This document shows, in pieces, positions 46,316 through 55,272 of a DNA stretch of 64,000 nucleotides. Position numbers and translations under genes: made by a program. This DNA comes from [Bacillus] enclensis. GTDB taxonomy: Bacteria > Bacillota > Bacilli > Bacillales > Bacillaceae_B. The notes under the pieces are model-generated. The model was given only the letters and a program-made list of their open reading frames with translations. It did no database searches and was not told where the DNA came from. Location of the stretch: positions 372,001 to 436,000 of the forward strand of contig NZ_KQ758483.1 in the NCBI RefSeq assembly GCF_001456935.1. The letters are read 5' to 3'. Position 1 is the stretch's first letter. Each line of letters opens with the position of its first letter.

Positions 46316-46864
46316 ATGAGAGTGATTTCAGGAACACTAAAAGGACGGCAATTAAAAGCGGTCCCGGGAAGCGGCACACGCCCGACTACAGATAAAGTGA
46401 AAGAGTCGATTTTTAATATGCTTGGTCCTTTCTTTGAAGGCGGTACCGGCCTGGATTTATTTGCAGGAAGCGGGGGGCTCGGAATAGAAGCTCTCAGCCG
46501 GGGGCTGGATAAAGTGATTTTCGTGGATAAGGATTCGAAGGCACTGCAAACGATAAAGAATAATCTTAATGATTGCAAATTGATGGACCAGACTGAAGTA
46601 TATCGGAATGATGCCGCAAGAGCACTTAAAGCGTTAGTTAAAAGAGAGGTAACATTTGATTATATCTTCCTGGACCCTCCGTATAAACAGAAAAGATTGG
46701 AAGAACTGGTCGCATACATTGATGAACATAATCTTTTAAATGAAAACGGTTACGTTATGTGTGAATACAGTTCAGACAGCAGGCCGTCAGATCAGATCGG
46801 GAAGTTGCAAAAAGTGAAAGAAGAAACCTACGGGATCATCGGTATATCAATTTATACATATTAA
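46316..46864 (+). CDS. rsmD: 16S rRNA (guanine966-N2)-methyltransferase RsmD
   Basis: A 182-residue SAM methyltransferase that methylates G966 of 16S rRNA. The SAM loop is DLFAGSGGLGIEAL, and the catalytic motif IV FLDPPY is present. The ATG at 46316 lies 6 bp after GGTGG and gives MRVISGTLKG, the family opening; an ATG two codons upstream is possible. coaD follows after 36 bp, the usual rsmD-coaD pair. Confidence 0.95.
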   Translation: MRVISGTLKGRQLKAVPGSGTRPTTDKVKESIFNMLGPFFEGGTGLDLFAGSGGLGIEALSRGLDKVIFVDKDSKALQTIKNNLNDCKLMDQTEVYRNDAARALKALVKREVTFDYIFLDPPYKQKRLEELVAYIDEHNLLNENGYVMCEYSSDSRPSDQIGKLQKVKEETYGIIGISIYTY

Positions 46865-46894
46865 GAATGGCAACTAGCAGACATTTGGGGGTAA

Positions 46895-47389
<495 letters not shown>

Positions 47390-47432
47390 AAAAAGCGGTT
47401 CATGGGAGTTTTATCACATGAACCGCTTTTTT
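47390..47432. terminator. Bidirectional terminator coaD/ylbJ
   Basis: AAAAAGCGGTTCATG / CATGAACCGCTTTTT between convergent genes. Confidence 0.9.
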
Positions 47433-47434
47433 GA

Positions 47435-48661
47435 TCAATGTCCTTTATTAAATATTCTACTGCTGTAGATTAAGATATATAGCAGTAAGCAGAAGATTGT
47501 AATTGGAGGTCCAGCGGATTTCAGCCAGTAAAGAATTTCATTCCACATATACTCATTCCCATAGGAAAATACAGGTACGGCATTCGAAAGCTGTTCATCG
47601 GATAACCTTTCATAGACCGGTTTCCAGATGATGAGCGTCACGATGGAAGCTGCGGCACCGTGAAGAAATCGTGCGTAGAAGAAAGGCTTAAACCGGATAT
47701 CTGTCTGGGCAAGGATGCTGGCCACCTGGGCTTGAACACTGAATCCTGAAAAGCCAAGGATAAAACTTGTGATGATCGCCTGGTGCAGCAGTGTTGCTTC
47801 AGACGTACTGCTTGTCAATTTTGATCCCAGGGTTATTTCAAACAAGCCGGAAATGAAGGGGATGCTCAATTGCTCGGCCAAATGGGCCAGCTGGAACAAA
47901 GCAGAAAAACCTGCAGCCACAAACGTGGTGATATGAAGGTGGTACAGCATTTTGTTTATGACCGAAAAAAGAATGATAAACCCGCCTATCATCAATAAAG
48001 TCTGGATTGAGGATGTGACGGCGTCCCCCAGCAGTTTACCAATCGGACGATTATCTTTCAATCTGGTTTCATGAAGGGCAGAGAACGCTTCCCTAAGAAT
48101 GAATCCTCTCTTCTCCGCGGTTCTGTTGTCGAGGGCTTCATGGTCTTTTCCCCCATAAAATCTCATCGCGAGACCTACACAGAAATTGCCTATATAGTGA
48201 GCGGCCGCAAGCACCACACCGAGTGTAGCGTTTTGAAAAAACCCCACTGATACAGCTCCGAAAATAAATAACGGGTTAGAAGAGTTTGTGAAAGAAACCA
48301 ATCTCTCTGCTTCGATTTTTGTAAGCTGTTTTTCCTGACGAAGGCGTGCTGTTAATTTGGCACCTGCCGGAAAACCGGATGCCATCCCCATAGCCCAAAC
48401 AAACCCGCCTGTTCCCGGTACCCGGAATAAGGGGCGCATCATTGGTTCGAGGACCACCCCTATAAATCTTACTACCCCAAAACCAATCAGCATTTCGGAA
48501 ACGATAAAAAAAGGCAGCAGTGAAGGAAATACAATTTCCCACCACATATCCAGTCCCCTTATCGAAGCCTCCAATGATTCATCTGGCATAAGAATCAATG
48601 CTGCAGCAAAAACTGTCACACTTGCCGATAAGACCAACGTTTTCAATTTCGACTTCAACAA
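47435..48661 (-). CDS. ylbJ: Sporulation membrane protein YlbJ
   Basis: A 408-residue integral membrane protein with nucleoside-recognition (Gate) domain features and about nine helices; MGMASGFPAGAKLTARL is a conserved loop. YlbJ is a SigE-controlled protein needed for heat-resistant spores in B. subtilis. The TTG at 48661 follows GGAGGAGGG. It converges on coaD. Confidence 0.9.
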   Translation of the reverse strand: MLKSKLKTLVLSASVTVFAAALILMPDESLEASIRGLDMWWEIVFPSLLPFFIVSEMLIGFGVVRFIGVVLEPMMRPLFRVPGTGGFVWAMGMASGFPAGAKLTARLRQEKQLTKIEAERLVSFTNSSNPLFIFGAVSVGFFQNATLGVVLAAAHYIGNFCVGLAMRFYGGKDHEALDNRTAEKRGFILREAFSALHETRLKDNRPIGKLLGDAVTSSIQTLLMIGGFIILFSVINKMLYHLHITTFVAAGFSALFQLAHLAEQLSIPFISGLFEITLGSKLTSSTSEATLLHQAIITSFILGFSGFSVQAQVASILAQTDIRFKPFFYARFLHGAAASIVTLIIWKPVYERLSDEQLSNAVPVFSYGNEYMWNEILYWLKSAGPPITIFCLLLYILIYSSRIFNKGH

Positions 48662-48830
48662 CCGGACGTCCCTCCTCCGAGAGCTATGTCAAATTCTTGT
48701 GAAACACAGAAAGAATGATAAAATGAGAGTAACCTCAACTTGTCCTCATATTTATCAATATACTCATACATATTAGAAATAGACCATATGATGAATTGAA
48801 CCGCTAACTAAGGGTGAAGGGGGTACTCAT

Positions 48831-49610
48831 ATGAAAAGACCAAAGATTGGCTTGGCCCTTGGTTCAGGTGGAGCTCGAGGATTTGCACATTTAGGGGTCT
48901 TGAAGGCTCTTAAAGATGAAGGCATCCCCGTCGACATGATTGCCGGGAGCAGTATGGGTGCACTGGTGGGCTGCTTGTATGGGGTCGGTCACAGGATGGA
49001 GGACCTCTATAAATTATCCACGACCTTCAGAAGGAAATATTATTTGGATTTTACAGTTCCGAAGATGGGATTCATCGCCGGGAAGCGTATAAAAGAATTC
49101 ATTCAATTGTTTTCACATAATAAGAACATTGAAGATCTGAACATCCCTGTAAGCGTTGTGGCCACTGATATAACAAATGGAGAAAAAGTGGTCTTTACAT
49201 CAGGTCCGGTCGCAAGTGCAGTCAGGGCAAGCATAGCGATTCCTGGCATATTCGTACCGGAGAAGATAGACGGACGCCTTCTTGTAGACGGGGGCGTCAT
49301 CGACAGGGTCCCTGTTTCGGTCGTGAAAGAAATGGGGGCAGATCTTGTTATCGGCGTTGATGTATCCCACGTCAAACGGAATGCTGAAATTACTACTATA
49401 TATGATGTCATAATGCAGAGCATTGATATCCTTCAGCTTGAAATCGTGGCTCATCGGGAAATCGCTTCCGATTTCATGATCCGGCCGCATGTGGAAATGT
49501 ACAGTACACGGGCTTTCAAGAATATCGAAGAAATAATTGATATGGGGGAAGAGGAGGCAAGGAAGGTTATTCCTTCTATTAAAAAAGCGCTGGAGGAATG
49601 GAAGGGGTAA
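48831..49610 (+). CDS. ylbK: Patatin-like phospholipase YlbK
   Basis: A 259-residue patatin/RssA-family serine hydrolase. The oxyanion loop GSGGARG is at 11-17, the nucleophile Ser41 in GSSMG, and the catalytic Asp in VDGGVIDRVP (about 150-160). The physiological lipid substrate is unknown. AAGGGGG precedes the ATG. ylbL starts 5 bp after its stop. Confidence 0.92.
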   Translation: MKRPKIGLALGSGGARGFAHLGVLKALKDEGIPVDMIAGSSMGALVGCLYGVGHRMEDLYKLSTTFRRKYYLDFTVPKMGFIAGKRIKEFIQLFSHNKNIEDLNIPVSVVATDITNGEKVVFTSGPVASAVRASIAIPGIFVPEKIDGRLLVDGGVIDRVPVSVVKEMGADLVIGVDVSHVKRNAEITTIYDVIMQSIDILQLEIVAHREIASDFMIRPHVEMYSTRAFKNIEEIIDMGEEEARKVIPSIKKALEEWKG

Positions 49611-49615
49611 AATCT

Positions 49616-50662
49616 ATGAAGAACAGAACGCTGATCAGAATTATGGTTGTGATGACGGTATTTATCGTAGCAACGTCCTTTTATTATCTTCCCTATTATG
49701 TAACGAAGCCGGGGAGCGCCCATGAGCTGGATCCCATCGTAAAGGTGGAAGACGGCTTTGATGATAAGGGTGAATTTATGCTGACTACTGTAAGGATGGG
49801 GAAAGCAAATATATATGCCTATCTTATCGCCAGCTTTAAAAAATATGAGTATATTTATCCTGTTGAAGAAATCCGGAATCCTCATGAAAGTGATGAAGAA
49901 TATAATCTGAGACAACTTCAGCTCATGGAAAATTCCCAAAATCACGCGATTGAAGTCGCCTTCAAAGCAGCGAATAAACCCTATCATTATAACTACAAAG
50001 GGATATATGTCTTAAATGTTTATCCTGAAATGCCGGCTGCTGACATCCTGAAACCAGGCGACAGGATCACAGCCATTGACGGGCAGGAATTCGAATCATC
50101 TGAAGAATTCATCCAATATGTGGGGAAGAAAGAAAAAGACGATAAAGTAGAGGTAAAGTTTATAAGAAATGACAAAGAGAAAATTGAAACAGTCCCATTG
50201 AAGGAATTTCCGGAAATGCCGGATAAAGTGGGACTTGGCATTTCATTAAGTGACGACAAGGATATCGTCACCGACCCTGAAGTATCCCTGGATACAGAGG
50301 AAATTGGCGGCCCGTCGGCCGGGTTGATGTTCAGCCTCGAAATTTATAATCAATTGACGAAACCGGATTTGACCAAAGGGTATCCGATCGCAGGGACCGG
50401 AACAATTTCAGAAGACGGGGAAGTAGGCAGAATCGGTGGGATTGAACAGAAAATCATCGCAGCTGACAAAGCAGGTGCAGAGTATTTCCTTGCCCCTGAC
50501 GATACGATATCAGAGGAAATAAAGAAAAACAATCCGGAACTTGAATCCAATTATTCAACAGCCAAAAAGACGGCAGAAGACATCGGGACAGACATGAAAG
50601 TCATTCCGATCAAGACATTTGATGAAGCGATAAAATTCCTTCAATCACTTCCTGAGAAATAA
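49616..50662 (+). CDS. ylbL: PDZ-Lon S16 peptidase YlbL
   Basis: A 348-residue protein with an N-terminal membrane anchor (about 8-28), a PDZ domain (about 125-205; LKPGDRITAIDGQEF), and a Lon-type proteolytic domain. The Ser-Lys dyad is Ser234 (GGPSAG) and Lys279 (IEQKI), with the family's usual 45-residue spacing. It should degrade proteins outside the membrane. The ATG at 49616 follows GGAAGGGG. Confidence 0.93.
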   Translation: MKNRTLIRIMVVMTVFIVATSFYYLPYYVTKPGSAHELDPIVKVEDGFDDKGEFMLTTVRMGKANIYAYLIASFKKYEYIYPVEEIRNPHESDEEYNLRQLQLMENSQNHAIEVAFKAANKPYHYNYKGIYVLNVYPEMPAADILKPGDRITAIDGQEFESSEEFIQYVGKKEKDDKVEVKFIRNDKEKIETVPLKEFPEMPDKVGLGISLSDDKDIVTDPEVSLDTEEIGGPSAGLMFSLEIYNQLTKPDLTKGYPIAGTGTISEDGEVGRIGGIEQKIIAADKAGAEYFLAPDDTISEEIKKNNPELESNYSTAKKTAEDIGTDMKVIPIKTFDEAIKFLQSLPEK

Positions 50663-50663
50663 A

Positions 50664-50699
50664 CAATGAAAGAGACTGCGCAGGCAGTCTCTTTTTTGC
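50664..50699. terminator. Terminator ylbL/tmcAL
   Basis: AAGAGACTGC / GCAGTCTCTT stem followed by T4. Confidence 0.88.
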
Positions 50700-50706
50700 T
50701 TTGATC

Positions 50707-51924
50707 TTATCTCATCATGACTGGAGGCTGAGACCACTCCTGATGAAGTAACTTTTTCTTAGCTTCATTAGAGGAAAGACCAAGTGAATAGATGTCGGCA
50801 GCTTTCATGTCTAAAAATATATCTTTTTTATCTGCGCTGGAAAGTTTGCTGATCAGAGGAAGTTCCAATGATTTTTTCATTTTATTCAAATATTCCTGCC
50901 CGGTCTTATTCATCCCCAGCAATCTGATGTAGGAAGGGGCAGCATGCCTTTCATTCATTTCACTTTTTGTTGTATTGGTCAATATATGCAGCGCCATCCT
51001 CTGCAGACGTGTCCACGTATACCTTTTGGATTTCACCCTGTTCATGAAATCTTCAAACGAAAGCGCTGACTTTGAGCTTTCGATCATTCTGTTTTCAATA
51101 CCTTCTTCTATTTCATAGATCTCCCGCAGCTGGGAAGGAGAAGAGGACATAATCTTGTATTGAAGCAATGGCCAATATTTTTCCCATCTATGATACCCTC
51201 CAAATTCCTTTCTGTAATGTTCCAATATTTCGTATGTGGCGGACGGTATGTAGCGGTTGATCACATTTTCTTCTTTATCCGGGTCGAAGAGATTTTTTCG
51301 GATACTGGTGGCACTTGCGATGGAAGGGGACGCAAAGTGCTCATCATGATAGCCTGCTGATTCACGTGTTATCGTAAATGCCTGTAAAGACGGAGCAACT
51401 GTATTTCTTGCTTCAATATAATGGTAGCCCAGGATATTATTCGGTTTGCTTAAATCAATCAGGTTTCCGCTGCTTTTTAGGTCCTTGAACGCTTTCGACA
51501 AGGCAGAAGGATAGCTTAGGCCTTCATTCATATAGTTTTTTATCGATGCATCATATGTGTCCCGGTTGCTTTGAATTAAATTGACGGTTTCTTCAAATGC
51601 GGAGATTCCTCCGTCTTCACTCCCAAAGCAAAAGCTTTCGCAACCTATTTCATGGAGCAGGGAGATGGATCCTTTCGCGAACGTTTCTGCATGCTGTGTC
51701 GCGAATGCATAAGGAAGTTCAATGACGATATCAACCCCTGCTGCCAAAGCCATTTTTGTGCGTGCCCACTTTGACACGATGGCGGGTTCACCGCGCTGAA
51801 GGAAATGCCCGCTCATACAGGCGATTACAAGATCAGCCCCCGACGTTTTTTTTGTCTCAGTCAGATGATGCAGGTGTCCATTATGAAACGGATTATACTC
51901 AACTACTACCCCTGTTGCTTTCAT
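50707..51924 (-). CDS. tmcAL: tRNA(Met) cytidine acetate ligase TmcAL (YlbM)
   Basis: A 405-residue nucleotidyltransferase-fold enzyme that uses acetate and ATP to make N4-acetylcytidine in the anticodon of elongator tRNA(Met). The motif EYNPFHNGH lies near residue 9, with GHFLQRGEPA after it. The ATG at 51924 follows AAGGAGTG; a longer reading frame to 52080 has no family likeness and crosses the ylbN promoter region. Confidence 0.93.
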   Translation of the reverse strand: MKATGVVVEYNPFHNGHLHHLTETKKTSGADLVIACMSGHFLQRGEPAIVSKWARTKMALAAGVDIVIELPYAFATQHAETFAKGSISLLHEIGCESFCFGSEDGGISAFEETVNLIQSNRDTYDASIKNYMNEGLSYPSALSKAFKDLKSSGNLIDLSKPNNILGYHYIEARNTVAPSLQAFTITRESAGYHDEHFASPSIASATSIRKNLFDPDKEENVINRYIPSATYEILEHYRKEFGGYHRWEKYWPLLQYKIMSSSPSQLREIYEIEEGIENRMIESSKSALSFEDFMNRVKSKRYTWTRLQRMALHILTNTTKSEMNERHAAPSYIRLLGMNKTGQEYLNKMKKSLELPLISKLSSADKKDIFLDMKAADIYSLGLSSNEAKKKLLHQEWSQPPVMMR

Positions 51925-52073
51925 AGTAAATGTCACTCCTTCTGCAAAAAATAGATGAATAAATGATAAATATCTATAAGTATCATATCGGATATTCAAA
52001 AATATTTGAAACGGATTATCATAAAGCGTTATAATTGCAACACTGACACCGTAATAAGTGTAAAGAAAAAATA

Positions 52074-52102
52074 TTGACAAACGGTAATATCAAGTCTATA
52101 AT
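52074..52102 (+). promoter_or_regulatory. Consensus SigA promoter of ylbN-rpmF
   Basis: TTGACA (52074-52079), 17 bp and TATAAT (52097-52102): both hexamers are perfect. It is 28 bp before the ylbN start, so the leader is about 20 nt. Confidence 0.92.
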
Positions 52103-52129
52103 TACCTTTGTTGCCTTGAGGTGATGACA

Positions 52130-52672
52130 TTGAAATGGTCGATAATACAATTACAAAAGTACAGGGATAAAGGACTTACCCTTGATGAAACAGTGACTTT
52201 CGACAATCCCGAAGAAATTGATCCGCAAGTCAGGAACGTTTCTCCGATCCATGTTACAGGTAAGGCTGACATTGGAACGAATCGCGTCACTTTCCATCTT
52301 AACATAACGGGGCATATGGTTTTACCCTGTTCCAGAACCCTTGTGGATGTGGATTTGCCAATCAATCTTAAAACGATTGAAACCTTTCTTCTTTCAGAGA
52401 CTGAATATGATCATTATGAAGAAGAAGAAATCCACCGCATAGAAGGGGATGTAATTGATTTAAAACCAGTAATCAGAGAGTTGCTGTTACTTGAGATACC
52501 TTTACAGGTAATCAGCGATGAAGCGAGAGAACAGGATAAGCTTCCTTCCGGTAAGAACTGGGAAGTGATGACGGAAGAACAAGCTTATGAAGTCGAAGAG
52601 GAAAAAGAGAAGAAAGTTGATCCTCGACTCGCTGACTTAGCAAAGCTTCTTGATCAAAACAAGAACTCTTAA
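52130..52672 (+). CDS. ylbN: YlbN, DUF177 (YceD) family
   Basis: A 180-residue DUF177/YceD protein, usually encoded before rpmF. Conserved features are MVLPCSRTL and the C-terminal VDPRLADLAKLL. A role in 23S rRNA or large-subunit biogenesis has been shown for relatives. The TTG at 52130 gives MKWSIIQLQK, matching B. subtilis; an ATG at 52124 overlaps GAGGTGA. Confidence 0.92.
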   Translation: MKWSIIQLQKYRDKGLTLDETVTFDNPEEIDPQVRNVSPIHVTGKADIGTNRVTFHLNITGHMVLPCSRTLVDVDLPINLKTIETFLLSETEYDHYEEEEIHRIEGDVIDLKPVIRELLLLEIPLQVISDEAREQDKLPSGKNWEVMTEEQAYEVEEEKEKKVDPRLADLAKLLDQNKNS

Positions 52673-52734
52673 AAGCGAAGTACCAGTTCGTTCTGGCTTC
52701 ATAATATTTTTATCTCTTTAAGGAGGTGGGAAGA

Positions 52735-52908
52735 ATGGCAGTACCTTTTAGAAGAACATCTAAAACAGCAAAAAGACAACGTCGTACACACTTCAAACTA
52801 CGTGTACCTGGTATGGTAGAATGCCCAAACTGTGGTGAAATGAAACTAGCACACCGTGTTTGCAAAGAGTGCGGAACGTATAAAGGAAAAGAAGTTGTAA
52901 ACAAATAA
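52735..52908 (+). CDS. rpmF: 50S ribosomal protein L32
   Basis: A 57-residue L32 of the zinc-binding type: Cys30, Cys33, Cys43 and Cys46 in CPNC and CKEC. It starts [21 protein letters not shown] precedes the ATG at 52735. It is in an operon with ylbN behind a consensus promoter. Its stop codon lies in the loop of the first of three successive hairpins. Confidence 0.97.
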   Translation: MAVPFRRTSKTAKRQRRTHFKLRVPGMVECPNCGEMKLAHRVCKECGTYKGKEVVNK

Positions 52909-52945
52909 TTTTATTTACAACTGGTTGCAAATAATCATTTGCAAC
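52894..52945 (+). other. Two AT-rich hairpins at the rpmF 3' end
   Basis: GTTGTAAA/TTTACAAC (52894-52901/52914-52921) and GTTGCAAAT/ATTTGCAAC (52924-52932/52937-52945) lie just before the terminator. They may stabilise the mRNA end. Confidence 0.6.
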
Positions 52946-52949
52946 AAAT

Positions 52950-52990
52950 AAAAAAGCGTGAAGAGGCCATGGCTCTTCACGCTTTTTTTA
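52950..52990 (+). terminator. Terminator after rpmF
   Basis: AAAAAAGCGTGAAGAG / CTCTTCACGCTTTTTTT. Confidence 0.92.
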
Positions 52991-53052
52991 TTGCGGCACT
53001 GTTCAAGTCAGTTGAATCCATTTACACTATAGAAAAAAGGAGGGGCAGCAAG

Positions 53053-53811
53053 ATGGGAGAATATATCATACATAAAGATGAGAAGGGGATACTTCATTTC
53101 ATAATCAACCGTCCTGAAAAAAGAAATGCTATCAACTATGAAATCATGGACGGACTCGACAAAGCTTTAAAAGAATGTCATGTGAATTCATCCGTAAAAG
53201 CATTTGTCATCACTGGCAGTGGAGAAGAAGCCTTTTGCTCAGGAGGGGATTTATCCGAGTTCCACCGCTTGAAAACCGAAGAGGAAAGTTATGAAATGCT
53301 CAGGCATATGGGGGACATCTTAACAAGAATTGCGTTTCTGCCCAAGCCGACGTTCGCTTTTATCAATGGGACGGCAATTGGCGGGGGATGCGAGATTGCG
53401 GCTTCATGCGATATTAGAGTTGCCAGAAAAGGGATCAAGATGGGATTTGTCCAAGGGAACCTTGCCATAACCACCGGCTGGGGAGGAGGAACTTTGCTCC
53501 ATAAAAGGATTAATTCGTCCAGAGCTATATCCCTTCTGATGGAAGCGAGCTTGAACGAAGCTGAATTTTTATACGAAATCGGCTTCATAAATGAACTTGT
53601 AGGGGAGAAGGGAGATATGAGGGACTTGCCCTTATTAAAAGCTGTTTCAACTAAGACCGCTGGTGTACTCAAAGCATACAAAAAACAGCAGTTGAACGAT
53701 TGGGACAGAACAGTTATGGAGAAGAACATTGAAAGTGAAATCCGTGAATGTTCAAGGCTGTGGGCGTTGGAAGAACATCACAAGGCGGTTGACCGTTTCT
53801 TAGCCAGATAA
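53053..53811 (+). CDS. Enoyl-CoA hydratase/isomerase-family protein
   Basis: A 252-residue crotonase-fold protein. Oxyanion-hole segments CSGGD and GTAIGGGCE are present. The first catalytic Glu (in GGGCE) is kept, but where classic hydratases have the second Glu (QPEI), this protein has VQGNLAI, so it may be an isomerase, decarboxylase or other crotonase. The ATG at 53053 follows GGAGGGGC. It lies between rpmF and ylbO. Confidence 0.85.
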   Translation: MGEYIIHKDEKGILHFIINRPEKRNAINYEIMDGLDKALKECHVNSSVKAFVITGSGEEAFCSGGDLSEFHRLKTEEESYEMLRHMGDILTRIAFLPKPTFAFINGTAIGGGCEIAASCDIRVARKGIKMGFVQGNLAITTGWGGGTLLHKRINSSRAISLLMEASLNEAEFLYEIGFINELVGEKGDMRDLPLLKAVSTKTAGVLKAYKKQQLNDWDRTVMEKNIESEIRECSRLWALEEHHKAVDRFLAR

Positions 53812-53912
53812 AGGAGCCGGATTAATTATTTTGAATTCAAGTAATCTGTTGATTCTATCTACTCTAGTAAGTGCATATGCATGAATAAATGGATCTTACA
53901 GGAGGGATGGAA

Positions 53913-54521
53913 ATGTCTTCAAATAGACAGGATGCTTGGAGTCAGGATGAAGATGTAATACTTGCTGAAGTTGTATTGCGCCATATACGGGAAGGCGGCA
54001 CTCAGCTAAAGGCATTTGAAGAAGTTGGAAGAAAGCTATCGAGGACATCCGCCGCATGTGGTTTCCGGTGGAATTCGTTTGTACGCAAACAATATAAATC
54101 AGGTATAGAGTTAGCGAAGAAACAAAGGAAACAAGCAAAAAAACATACTCCTCTGGTGAATAAGCCTCACCAGGAAACATCTTTCCAACCTGAGATCGGT
54201 GAAAACGCAAATGAGCATTTCTCGATGAGCAGTATGATCCAGTATCTGCAAAAAGCAGAAGAAGCGGTCAGTAATGAAGCGAAGGCAATGCTTGAAAATA
54301 AAAAGCTGAAGGATGAAATCTCTCAATTGGCACATAAGTGTGAACAGGTTGAATCAGAATTAAAAGAATACAAAAGTAAATTCTCTTTACTTGAAGAAGA
54401 TCATAAATCCCTGTTGACGATTTTTGAAAAAGCTCGAAAAATGGCCCTTTTACAGGGGAATGAAGAAAAAGTGAAATTCCAAATGGACAAAAACGGGAAT
54501 CTTCAAAGAGTTAACAAATAA
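53913..54521 (+). CDS. ylbO: RsfA-family regulator YlbO
   Basis: A 202-residue protein with an N-terminal Myb/SANT-like DNA-binding domain (about 5-65; [14 protein letters not shown] and [12 protein letters not shown]) and a C-terminal coiled coil (about 110-185). RsfA is a prespore regulator, and YlbO is its B. subtilis paralogue under SigE control. The ATG at 53913 follows GGAGGG. Confidence 0.9.
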   Translation: MSSNRQDAWSQDEDVILAEVVLRHIREGGTQLKAFEEVGRKLSRTSAACGFRWNSFVRKQYKSGIELAKKQRKQAKKHTPLVNKPHQETSFQPEIGENANEHFSMSSMIQYLQKAEEAVSNEAKAMLENKKLKDEISQLAHKCEQVESELKEYKSKFSLLEEDHKSLLTIFEKARKMALLQGNEEKVKFQMDKNGNLQRVNK

Positions 54522-54530
54522 GAGACATCT

Positions 54531-54566
54531 AAAAAGGCTGGCTAATGATTAGCCAGCCTTTTTGTT
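54531..54566. terminator. Bidirectional terminator ylbO/ylbP
   Basis: AAAAAGGCTGGCTAAT / ATTAGCCAGCCTTTTT. Confidence 0.9.
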
Positions 54567-54568
54567 GA

Positions 54569-55045
54569 TTAGCCGATTTTTTGTTCTTTTACACCTTCAG
54601 GATACCAGACCATCGGATTTTCACCGAGATCTCTTTCCACATCGTAGGTGACTGCCTCAAAGCCCATCTTTTCCCAGAATCCTTGGGATTTGATTCTGGA
54701 ATTCGTTTTGATCGGCAGGCCGTAACCTTTTGCGAATTCAACAAGGAGCTTTCCGTATCCTTTGCCTTGATATTTAGGCAGAACCTCAAGTTTCCACAAT
54801 TCCAAATATCTTTGCGGTGGATCGAAATATTGATCGAACCGGGCCTCCCTTTGATACAGACTCATTCGTGCAATCAATGTATCTCCGAAATAAATGCCGT
54901 AAAAAGGAGACTCGCTGTCGTTTTCGATAATATTGGCCTGGAGATCCTCAAGCATGGATAATTCTTGCACTCCATACTCTTTAAACTTCTTGAACTCTTC
55001 GAGAGTTTTATAATTCACTTTTAATTTCTCAACTTTTACTGCCAT
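54569..55045 (-). CDS. ylbP: GNAT N-acetyltransferase YlbP
   Basis: A 158-residue GNAT protein with acetyl-CoA loop YQGKGYGKLLV (about residues 92-102) and GFWEKMGFEA at the end of the fold. The substrate is unknown. AGGAGGTAAT precedes two adjacent ATGs; the second (55045) has better spacing and gives MAVKVEKLK. Confidence 0.9.
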   Translation of the reverse strand: MAVKVEKLKVNYKTLEEFKKFKEYGVQELSMLEDLQANIIENDSESPFYGIYFGDTLIARMSLYQREARFDQYFDPPQRYLELWKLEVLPKYQGKGYGKLLVEFAKGYGLPIKTNSRIKSQGFWEKMGFEAVTYDVERDLGENPMVWYPEGVKEQKIG

Positions 55046-55272
55046 CATATTACCTCCTACTATTACTTCCAGATAGCTTGCATAAACGGATATTTTTGAA
55101 TCCGTCTGCAGCTATTTAAATAATAAATTGATTATTTACTATTATTATATAACAAATAAACAAAAAATTCTGCACTCAAATAAGAAAACGTTTACAATAA
55201 AGAGGAGGATTTCGACGGTTTTTGTAGAAATCTTTATATGTATTGCTGTTTTTTATAGAAAGGGGAGATAGT

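Noticed and set aside
48746-48760. SigE-like TCATATT...CATACATA upstream of ylbK
   Set aside because: The spacer is about 12 bp, shorter than the usual 13-15, and the region is AT-rich enough for chance matches.
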